A stretch of 64,000 nucleotides of DNA. Source: an uncultured SAR86 cluster bacterium (GTDB taxonomy: Bacteria > Pseudomonadota > Gammaproteobacteria > Magnimaribacterales > AG-339-G14). A program made the position numbers and the translations under genes. The stretch spans positions 65,187 through 129,186 of the forward strand of contig CACOBG010000004.1 of NCBI GenBank assembly GCA_902625415.1. The letters are read 5' to 3'. Below, piece after piece: positions 57,921 through 64,000 of this stretch. Each line of letters starts with the position of its first letter. The first letter of the stretch is position 1. The notes beneath the pieces were generated by a model. That model worked only from the letters and a program-made list of their open reading frames with translations, ran no database searches and was not told the origin of the DNA.

Positions 57921-58467
57921 ACGCTAGAAAGAGACAAAAAATATTATTAGATGAATAGTTAAGTATGAGAAATTCATGGTATTCCGTTAATGCGTGACTC
58001 CACTCATGTTCAAATTTTTTGGGTTCGTTTAATAATTCTTTTCTTAAAATATAAAAATCTGTTTCTTTTTTAGTCATTAATTCTATTTTCTCCATAAAAG
58101 TATTTTTACGATCATCTGCAATGTTTGGCGTATCTTTCCTCTCCTGTGAAATAATCCTATTAATTGATTCAAAGAAATTATGTTCATCAATTTTGTTAAA
58201 GTCTGTATCTTTAATAAGCTTGCTTTTGAAAGGTCCATGAAAACCTTTTGCTCTATTGAACATGAAATCAGTTAATTGAAAATCAAGCATTCCTTTCTCT
58301 AAAATATGCTTGATAAGAAATGAACTATGTATGGAGTTTAGTTTTTCATCAAAAGTTAAATGAACAAAAATTGCCTGACCATGTTCATGCAAGCGCATGG
58401 TATCAATGCCAGAAAGCTTTACATTCAAATTATCTGGAAAGGTAATAATATTTTTTTTATTTGTCAT
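57913..58467 (-). CDS. Hypothetical protein between trpS and the MFS gene
   Basis: 184 residues, soluble, no signal peptide or membrane span. Rich in Phe, His, Asn and Lys, with paired motifs FMFNRAKGFHGPF and FEHEWSHALTEYHEF. No family recognised. It overlaps trpS by four bases and the MFS gene by eight, so it is translated as part of the run. Could be a small regulator or enzyme; sequence gives no further hint. Confidence 0.6.
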   Translation of the reverse strand: MTNKKNIITFPDNLNVKLSGIDTMRLHEHGQAIFVHLTFDEKLNSIHSSFLIKHILEKGMLDFQLTDFMFNRAKGFHGPFKSKLIKDTDFNKIDEHNFFESINRIISQERKDTPNIADDRKNTFMEKIELMTKKETDFYILRKELLNEPKKFEHEWSHALTEYHEFLILNYSSNNIFCLFLAYD

Positions 58468-59447
58468 AAAGTTTTAATACCTACCAAAGATCTTATATTC
58501 CTAAGATTTTTGGAAGCAATCTCAAAAGCTTTAGATTCTCCTTCCAATAAAATCTTTTCCACCTTTTTTGGATTGTTAATTAAATCGAAATACTTTTCTC
58601 TTGATGGAGTTAATTCTGTATTAATTAATTCAAAGAGTATTTTTTTTAAATCTCCCCAGCCCATTCCTTCATTAAAATAGTCATCAATCTTTTTGATCTC
58701 ATTATTACCAACAAAACACTTAAAATATTTATACAAAATGGAGTCTTGCGATTTTTTTTCTCCTGGTTCTAAAGAGTCAGTTTTAATTTGATTTATTTGT
58801 TTTTTAAGTTTTTTTTCATCTGCAAAAAGGTCAATATAATTTGAATAACTTTTTGACATCTTGTTGCCATCTAAACCTGGAAGATATGAGGTTGTTTTGT
58901 CAATTAATGGCTCAGGTAAATTAAAGAAAGATCCGTAAGTTAAATTAAATTTATTAGCAATGTCTCGAGTCATTTCGATATGCTGTTTTTGATCACTACC
59001 CACCGGAATTAAATCTGCATTAAACATCAAAATATCGGATGACATCAAAATTGGGTAATTGAACAAACCCATTTGTACGTTTTTATCTTTATCTTTTCCA
59101 TTTGTTGCATCTTGTATTGCTTTGTAAGCATGAGCTCTATTCATCAATCCCTTGGGTGTTATAGAAGTAAGTATCCAATTTAATTCCATAATTTGTGGAA
59201 TGCTAGATTGTCTGTAGAAAATTGTATTTTCTAGGTCTAGACCACATGCAATCCATGCAGCCGCTATCGAAAGAGTAGATTGATGTGTTAGTTCAGGATC
59301 CTGTTGCTTTATCAAGGAATGATAATCAGCTAAAAAAATGAACGATTTTGATTTTTTTGACAATTCTATAGCTGGGCGCATAGCTCCAACATAGTTTCCT
59401 AAATGAGGCGGACCGTTAGTTGTAATACCAGTTAAAACAGAAGACAT
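58464..59447 (-). CDS. trpS: Tryptophanyl-tRNA synthetase
   Basis: 327 residues from ATG 59447 (MSSVLTGITT), the family N-terminus; an in-frame start 78 bases upstream would run through the terminator hairpin and was rejected. HIGH-type PHLGNY near 14-19 and KMSKS near 194 are both present. It charges tRNA-Trp. The start lies only 14 bases from the upstream ncRNA terminator, and I see no strong promoter of its own. Confidence 0.95.
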   Translation of the reverse strand: MSSVLTGITTNGPPHLGNYVGAMRPAIELSKKSKSFIFLADYHSLIKQQDPELTHQSTLSIAAAWIACGLDLENTIFYRQSSIPQIMELNWILTSITPKGLMNRAHAYKAIQDATNGKDKDKNVQMGLFNYPILMSSDILMFNADLIPVGSDQKQHIEMTRDIANKFNLTYGSFFNLPEPLIDKTTSYLPGLDGNKMSKSYSNYIDLFADEKKLKKQINQIKTDSLEPGEKKSQDSILYKYFKCFVGNNEIKKIDDYFNEGMGWGDLKKILFELINTELTPSREKYFDLINNPKKVEKILLEGESKAFEIASKNLRNIRSLVGIKTL

Positions 59448-59460
59448 TTGATTAGTATAA

Positions 59461-59489
59461 AAAAAAACACCAACGAAGTGGTGTTTTTT
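59461..59489 (-). terminator. Terminator of the unassigned RNA
   Basis: Perfect 11 bp stem (59462-59472 with 59479-59489), six-base loop, A- and T-runs both sides. It lies just before trpS. Confidence 0.85.
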
Positions 59490-59644
59490 ACCGAAGTTAA
59501 AGGGGTCTAGTGGGTTGACTAGCACAGGCGAAAAACCCTTCTCCCTGCAGGTGGCGTAATTTCTTACGTCTTCTCACCCTTCTCCTTCTATTCTTTAGCT
59601 TCCCTTTTACCGTCTCGAGTTAGTAAATCTTTCACTAAAGCTTA
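59461..59644 (-). ncRNA. Unassigned structured small RNA, about 180 nt, with own promoter and terminator
   Basis: No frame fits this gap of more than 300 bases. The minus strand has a promoter at 59651-59678, then about 180 nt ending in a strong terminator (59461-59489). Inside are: a closing stem pairing 59602-59611 with 59496-59504 (one mismatch), a 5 bp hairpin with GAAA tetraloop at 59555-59568, and a 5 bp hairpin CTAGT/ACTAG at 59507-59522 whose loop CAACCC could pair with GGGT stretches nearby. Several GGA motifs lie in single-stranded parts. It does not match 6S, SRP, RNase P or tmRNA signatures I know. Confidence 0.55.
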
Positions 59645-59650
59645 AAAATT

Positions 59651-59678
59651 ATTTTATGTAATTCAGGCTTATTTGCAA
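59651..59678 (-). promoter_or_regulatory. Promoter of the unassigned RNA
   Basis: Minus-strand TTGCAA (59673-59678) and TAAAAT (59651-59656), 16 bases apart; start expected near 59644. Confidence 0.45.
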
Positions 59679-59715
59679 TAGCCAAAATCACTGTTTTTAG
59701 ACTATGTTTTCATAA

Positions 59716-59742
59716 GAAAAAAATCTCTTATCTCTTGAGATT
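59716..59742 (-). terminator. Probable terminator of tRNA-Ser
   Basis: Stem AATCTC / GAGATT (59722-59727 with 59737-59742) followed on the minus strand by a T-run, 27 bases after the tRNA end. Confidence 0.6.
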
Positions 59743-59768
59743 ATGAAAAAATTTTTTGTATTTTTTTT

Positions 59769-59860
59769 TGGCGGAGGGGGTGGGATTCGAACCCACGAGG
59801 CCATTGCTGACCTGCCGGTTTTCAAGACCGGTGCATTCAACCAAGCTCTGCCACCCCTCC
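59769..59860 (-). tRNA. tRNA-Ser(UGA)
   Basis: Acceptor GGAGGGG / CCCCTCC, discriminator G and encoded CCA. Long variable arm typical of class II tRNA-Ser, anticodon loop CTTGAAA with TGA, T-loop GGTTCGAATCC. 92 nt including CCA. An upstream TTGACT at 59920-59925 may be its -35 box, with no clear -10. Confidence 0.97.
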
Positions 59861-59998
59861 GTGCATAAAAGTGTTTCAGAACATTCTTAGAAATATTAAA
59901 AAATTTGTTACCAAAAAACAGTCAAAATATTTTACAAAGTGTTAGAACGAACGACCAAGAAATTAACTTATGCAAAAAATTTCGAAAACTTTTGAAAT

Positions 59999-61177
59999 TT
60001 AACTCAATCTTTCAATGATCATTGCATTAGCAGTTCCGCCTCCTTCACAGATTGCTTGAAGGCCATATTTTCCCTCTCTTCTTTCTAGTTCGTGAAGTAA
60101 AGTAGTCATTAACTTAGCTCCTGTGCCTCCTAGCGGATGCCCAAGTGCCATGGCCCCACCGTTTACATTAAGTTTTTCTTTATCTGCTTTTAATTCATGA
60201 GCCCAAGCTAATGGGACAGGGGCGAAAGCTTCGTTGACTTCGTAAATATCGATGTCTTTGATTGATAAATTCGCTTTATCTAAAACTGTTTTAGAAGCAG
60301 GGATCGGTCCAGTAAGCATTATGACAGGATCATCTCCTGCTAACGCTAAAGAAACTATTTTTGCTCTAGGTTTAATATTTAATTTTTTTAATCCGGCATC
60401 ATTTACTATCATGATAGCTGCTGCACCATCACAAATTTGACTTGAGCTACCTGCTGTTAATACACCATCTTCAGATAGTGTTTTTAAACCTGATAAACTT
60501 TCTAAAGAGGCATCAAAACGGATGCCTTCATCTACTGATACCATTTCTTTTTCTCCAGAAGGTAAATCACCCTCAACTGGAACAATTTCTCTATCAAAGA
60601 AACCTGATTCAGTAGCAGCAATTGCTTTTCTGTGACTTTCATAAGCAAATGAATCTAGATCTCTTCGAGAGAAATTCCATTTCTTTGCCATCATTTCTGC
60701 TCCAGCGAATTGACTGAATTGAACTCCTGGATATCTTTCAGTCATTCCTTTCCCATTGAATGGTTGACCATGCCCTTCTTTAAAACTGTCGATAATATTC
60801 GACCCAATAGGTACCTGACTCATTACTTCAACGCCTCCGGCAATAACAATATCTTGTGTTTCAGACATTACGGCTTGTGCTGCAAAGTGAATTGCTTGTT
60901 GCGATGAGCCACATTGTCTATCGACAGATGTGCCGGGAACGGATTCTGGAAGTTTTGAGCTCAGAACTGCATTTCTGGCAATATTTCCTGCCTGAGCTCC
61001 TGATTGACTTACACATCCAAAAATAACATCATCAATCATTTCTCCTTTCGACCCTGTTCTCTCTACTAGCTCATCTAAAACTAAAGCGCCTAAATCTGAA
61101 GGATGCCAGTTTTTTAATTTTCCATCTTTTTTTCCACCTGGCGTTCTAACAGCACCAACAATATAAGCATTACCCAT
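59999..61177 (-). CDS. Acetyl-CoA C-acyltransferase (thiolase)
   Basis: 392 residues. Nucleophile Cys89 in DRQCGSSQQA, His347 in GHPLGGTGA and Cys377 in CEGGGTANA complete the thiolase active site. AGGAG stands before ATG. It splits 3-ketoacyl-CoA or joins acetyl-CoA units; similarity to lipid- and steroid-breakdown thiolases (FadA-like) suggests the breakdown direction. Appears to be a single-gene unit; its role matches the acyl-CoA dehydrogenases and ETF genes elsewhere in the window. Confidence 0.93.
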   Translation of the reverse strand: MGNAYIVGAVRTPGGKKDGKLKNWHPSDLGALVLDELVERTGSKGEMIDDVIFGCVSQSGAQAGNIARNAVLSSKLPESVPGTSVDRQCGSSQQAIHFAAQAVMSETQDIVIAGGVEVMSQVPIGSNIIDSFKEGHGQPFNGKGMTERYPGVQFSQFAGAEMMAKKWNFSRRDLDSFAYESHRKAIAATESGFFDREIVPVEGDLPSGEKEMVSVDEGIRFDASLESLSGLKTLSEDGVLTAGSSSQICDGAAAIMIVNDAGLKKLNIKPRAKIVSLALAGDDPVIMLTGPIPASKTVLDKANLSIKDIDIYEVNEAFAPVPLAWAHELKADKEKLNVNGGAMALGHPLGGTGAKLMTTLLHELERREGKYGLQAICEGGGTANAMIIERLS

Positions 61178-61303
61178 TTATTTCTCCTAAAAATATTATC
61201 TATTCAATTTTAAAATTTATAGAAGTTATTCTATCAATTTTTTTTAGATTTTTGCTTTGCCCAGATATTTTTTCTTTATTTAGATTGAAATAGGAAATAA
61301 TTT

Positions 61304-61867
61304 TTATAAAATCTTTGCTATTTCATCAAAAGAATATCTTCGCTCTCTCGGTTTTGTCTGGGTCTCATCTCCATAACCTATATTACATATGAAGTTTGTC
61401 TTCCAATCTGTGTTTGCAAAGAATTCTCTATCAACTCCTTCATTGTCAAAACCGCTCATTGGTCCAGTACCTAAACCCAAACAATGTGCAGCTTTTATAA
61501 AATAACCTCCCTGCAGAGAGGAGTTTCTAAAAGCTGTTAGGTGGGTAAATTCAGGATTTCCTTTAAATAAAAAACTTACGTCCATGGAAGAGAAATTCTT
61601 AGGTAAATCTTCATAGAAAGACAAATCCATAGCCAAAATTGCGGTAACAGGAGCATCAAAAGTTTTTTTCTTATTATTCTCAAGCATATAAGGATTAAGT
61701 CTTTTTTTTGCGTTGATGGATTTTATAAAAATTATTCTCAAGGGTTGGCAATTAAATGATGTTGCATTGTTTTTAACCATTTCGTATAAGTCAACTAATG
61801 TTTCGTCTTCTACTTCTTTATCTTGAAACCCATAAAATGTTTTGCTTTCAGTAAAAATTTTTTTCAT
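61304..61867 (-). CDS. Nitroreductase family protein, RutE-like
   Basis: 187 residues with GAGGAAG before ATG. TSFNCQPLRIIFI, TAFRNSSLQGGYFI, LGLGTGPMSGFD and NIGYGDETQ follow E. coli RutE (malonic semialdehyde reductase / 3-hydroxypropionic acid dehydrogenase) along the whole length. FMN enzyme, cytoplasmic. No other rut gene is near, so a general aldehyde, nitro or quinone reductase role is equally possible. Confidence 0.88.
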   Translation of the reverse strand: MKKIFTESKTFYGFQDKEVEDETLVDLYEMVKNNATSFNCQPLRIIFIKSINAKKRLNPYMLENNKKKTFDAPVTAILAMDLSFYEDLPKNFSSMDVSFLFKGNPEFTHLTAFRNSSLQGGYFIKAAHCLGLGTGPMSGFDNEGVDREFFANTDWKTNFICNIGYGDETQTKPRERRYSFDEIAKIL

Positions 61868-61913
61868 TTTGCTTCCTCATTAACTTTTTATAATTCCAAG
61901 ATAAATATATGAT

Positions 61914-62684
61914 TTAGTAGATTATTTTGAATGGATTGTCACTTATTTCAATTGGCAAATCATAGACTTCTTCTAAAATTTCTTTATTTAAAACATCAAA
62001 AGTTTTCCCAAAGTTTTTCATTATTCCCGAATCCAGTATTAAAATTTTATCCGAGTATTTAGCGGCTAGATTTATATCATGTAAAATTACAATGACCCCA
62101 ATCCCATCTTCAGCTTTTTTCTTTACAATTTTCATTAATCTTTGTTCATGTTTTATGTCTAGATTTGCTGTTGGTTCGTCAAGTAAAAGATATTTTGGTT
62201 CAACAGAATTAGACGGTCTCCATGACTGTAGTAATGTTCTAGCGAAATGTACTCTTCTTTGTTCTCCTCCAGAAAGAATATTAAATTTCTTATCAACCAA
62301 ATCCTCAATTGCAGCTTCATTTACAGCTTTAGAAAAAGCCTGTTCAAAATTTTGAGAAAAATTTATCAATCCTCTTTGAAGCCATCCCATTTCAACAATT
62401 TCTCTTACGGTAAAGTCAAAAACAATGGCTTGAGACTGTGACATGACACTTCTTATAAATGCTCTTTCCTCTATAGAGATATTTTTAATATTTTGCCCTT
62501 CTATGTAAATATCACCTTTTGTTGGAGACAAATTTCCCGAAATTAAGTTAAGTAGTGTAGATTTTCCTGACCCATTTGGACCTAGGATGCAAAGAATTTC
62601 TCCCGATTCAATTTCAAAAGAAATTTCATCGAGAATAAGCTTTTTATTTTTTAAATATGAGACTGATGAAACTTCAATTGTCAT
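61914..62684 (-). CDS. hmuV: Heme ABC transporter ATP-binding protein
   Basis: 256 residues. Walker A GPNGSGKST at about 35-43, LSGGEQRRVHFARTL near 142, LLDEPTANLD and the H-loop ILHDINLAA. The MSQSQAIVFDFTVREIVEMG Q-loop region is HmuV-like. Energises import of heme or an iron chelate. Overlaps hmuU by four bases. Confidence 0.92.
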   Translation of the reverse strand: MTIEVSSVSYLKNKKLILDEISFEIESGEILCILGPNGSGKSTLLNLISGNLSPTKGDIYIEGQNIKNISIEERAFIRSVMSQSQAIVFDFTVREIVEMGWLQRGLINFSQNFEQAFSKAVNEAAIEDLVDKKFNILSGGEQRRVHFARTLLQSWRPSNSVEPKYLLLDEPTANLDIKHEQRLMKIVKKKAEDGIGVIVILHDINLAAKYSDKILILDSGIMKNFGKTFDVLNKEILEEVYDLPIEISDNPFKIIY

Positions 62685-63715
62685 ATCTGTCTTGACCTAT
62701 AAATAAGCCATAAAAAGAAGGGAGCGCCTAGAGCACTTGTGATTAATCCAACTGGAACTTCTGCAGGAGAAATTAATAATCTTGATAATAAGTCAGCTAT
62801 CATCATCAGCGAAGCTCCTAAAAATGCCGATGTGGGCAGTAAGTAGCTATGATTTACCCCGCCCATTAATCTTGCTAAATGAGGAACAACCAAGCCTACA
62901 AAGCCAATCATTCCAGACAGTGAAACGCTAATTCCTACAGTAATAGCAGAAGAAATGATCACTTTAAACTTCAATCTTTGTACGTCTATACCTAGCCTAT
63001 ATGCTTCAGGCTCACCTAGTTGAAGTAAATCTAACTTTCTTGCTGCAGGAATCATCCACAAAATAGAACAGCTTATGATGAATAAAGCGGGAAGAATAAT
63101 TTGCCACGACGCTCCTCCGAAACTTCCCATAGTCCAAAAGGTTAAACCTCTAAGTTCTGAATCCGAACTAATAAAAGTCAATACTCCAATACCAACTGAA
63201 GCAAGGGCATTTACAGCAATACCAATCAAAAGCATATAAGTGATACCTTGGTAACCGAAGCCTCTAGTAAAAAAATAAAGCATTGTTATAACAACTGCTG
63301 CACCAGAAACTGCGGCAATTGGAAGAGCAAAAGTATTAAATATAAATTCAGGAATTAAGCTCGATCCTAAAACTATAAGTAATGCTGCTCCTAATGCAGC
63401 GCCTGCAGAAACACCTATTAGCCCAGGATCGGCAAGAGGATTACGAAATAATCCTTGAAGAGATGCTCCGGATAATCCCAAACTTGCTCCAACAAAACCT
63501 GCTAGTAAAACTCTGGGTATTCTAATCTCATAAAGGACAACTTTATTAAGTGACTCTTCTAAACTAAATAAACTTATTAAAGAAAAACTAAAACTACCGT
63601 TCGAAATGGAAACAAGAAAAAAACATAAAGTTAAAACTATCAAAGAAGAAAGTATTACTCCTTGAAATCTATTTATAAACTTTAAAAAAAAGAAATAAGA
63701 AAATATAAAATTCAA
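62681..63715 (-). CDS. hmuU: Heme/iron ABC transporter permease
   Basis: 344 residues, FecCD-type permease with about ten spans; RIPRVLLAGFVGASLGLSGASLQGLFRNPLA is partly visible around 70-100 and GFVGLVVPHLARLM near 268 is the ABC-coupling region. The only start in place is TTG 63715, immediately after the hmuT stop; no ATG or GTG is near, so translation is probably coupled to hmuT. Confidence 0.92.
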   Translation of the reverse strand: MNFIFSYFFFLKFINRFQGVILSSLIVLTLCFFLVSISNGSFSFSLISLFSLEESLNKVVLYEIRIPRVLLAGFVGASLGLSGASLQGLFRNPLADPGLIGVSAGAALGAALLIVLGSSLIPEFIFNTFALPIAAVSGAAVVITMLYFFTRGFGYQGITYMLLIGIAVNALASVGIGVLTFISSDSELRGLTFWTMGSFGGASWQIILPALFIISCSILWMIPAARKLDLLQLGEPEAYRLGIDVQRLKFKVIISSAITVGISVSLSGMIGFVGLVVPHLARLMGGVNHSYLLPTSAFLGASLMMIADLLSRLLISPAEVPVGLITSALGAPFFLWLIYRSRQI

Positions 63716-64000
63716 TTACTCACCGTAAATTTTTTTGCTAACTTCAATAGCAGTCTCTAAAGTTCTAGGTCCAAAACCTAACATTGACATTCCATCTAAA
63801 GAAAATATATTTTTGTTAAGAGCTGCACTAGTATATTTTAAGGCAGGATGATTTGATAAAGAATCCATACTTTTAAAAGAAGTCATTCCTCTTGAAGTAA
63901 TGATTATGTAATCTGGATCCTCTTTCAAAATTGATTCGGTGCTTATCGGTTTCCATCCTTCAACACTTTGCATTGTATTTTTAGCACCTAAAAGATTAAT
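63716..64000 (-). CDS. hmuT: Heme/iron-binding periplasmic protein, C-terminal part (5' end beyond window)
   Basis: 95 residues, open to the window edge. LLGAKNTMQSVEGWKPIS then ILKEDPDYIIITSRGM matches the C-terminal lobe of HmuT/BtuF-type binding proteins (a GAxN segment before G-W/K-P-I-S and the DP-D-I-I strand). With hmuU and hmuV it forms an importer. The TonB-dependent receptor, if any, would be outside the window. Confidence 0.85.
   Translation of the reverse strand: MNLLGAKNTMQSVEGWKPISTESILKEDPDYIIITSRGMTSFKSMDSLSNHPALKYTSAALNKNIFSLDGMSMLGFGPRTLETAIEVSKKIYGE

Noticed and set aside
59461-59525. Longer N-terminus for trpS
   Set aside because: It would translate through a perfect terminator hairpin and add 26 residues not found in the family; ATG 59447 begins the conserved start.
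59461-59644. Reading the RNA upstream of trpS as 6S, SRP, RNase P or tmRNA
   Set aside because: The diagnostic conserved segments of those RNAs are not present and the fold is multi-hairpin, not a single long rod.
1-64000. CRISPR array, insertion sequence, prophage or integrase
   Set aside because: No regularly spaced direct repeats, transposase, integrase or phage structural genes found in either strand.

Overview
The window is AT-rich, gene-dense bacterial DNA with mostly 0-50 base gaps and many stop/start overlaps. Gene content is gammaproteobacterial: a full Na+-NQR operon with apbE and nqrM, clpS-clpA-infA, a lolCD/msbA/lpxK/kdsB/murB envelope block, sbcB, nfuA, etfAB with ETF:quinone oxidoreductase, and a Pseudomonas-type long isocitrate lyase. 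Small genome style, AT bias, two haloalkane dehalogenases and acyl-CoA dehydrogenases fit a streamlined marine heterotroph, most like the SAR86 group. That placement is an inference, not proven here.

Layout. 1-8.5 kb: the 3' end of a nitronate monooxygenase-like gene, a haloalkane dehalogenase, a small membrane protein, two paralogous secreted proteins, a short lipoprotein/secreted-protein pair, a membrane protein, a lipoprotein that joins a zinc-peptidase-like domain to a cupredoxin, and a LinB-like dehalogenase. 8.5-18.9 kb: three tandem minus-strand cassettes, each a 54-57 residue lipoprotein with Cys followed by 4-5 glycines and then a 1004-1090 residue secreted protein, each cassette ending in a strong hairpin terminator. 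The pair at 3356-5060 is a fourth, half-size copy. The large proteins share cysteine and sequence motifs and match no family I know; this is the most novel part of the window.

18.9-27.2 kb: a 35 residue membrane peptide, infA, clpS-clpA, icd, mnmA, purB, aceA. 27.2-38 kb: one long minus-strand operon, two acyl-CoA dehydrogenases - gap - nqrABCDEF - apbE - nqrM, linking fatty-acid oxidation and glycolysis to sodium-pumping NADH oxidation. icd and aceA sit at the TCA/glyoxylate branch. 38-47.4 kb: mfd (shortened), csiV, sbcB, nfuA, etfA-etfB and the divergent ETF-QO gene, which takes electrons from acyl-CoA dehydrogenases to quinone.

47.4-59.5 kb: a minus-strand run trpS - unknown - MFS transporter - SDR - aldehyde dehydrogenase - lolC - lolD - msbA/lpxK fusion - kdsB - murB - DUF1285, largely lipid A, lipoprotein and peptidoglycan work. 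Upstream of trpS is an unassigned structured RNA of about 180 nt with its own promoter and terminator, then tRNA-Ser(UGA). 60-64 kb: a thiolase, a RutE-like nitroreductase and a heme/iron ABC importer (hmuV, hmuU, partial hmuT) that runs off the end. No CRISPR array, insertion sequence, prophage or rRNA was seen.
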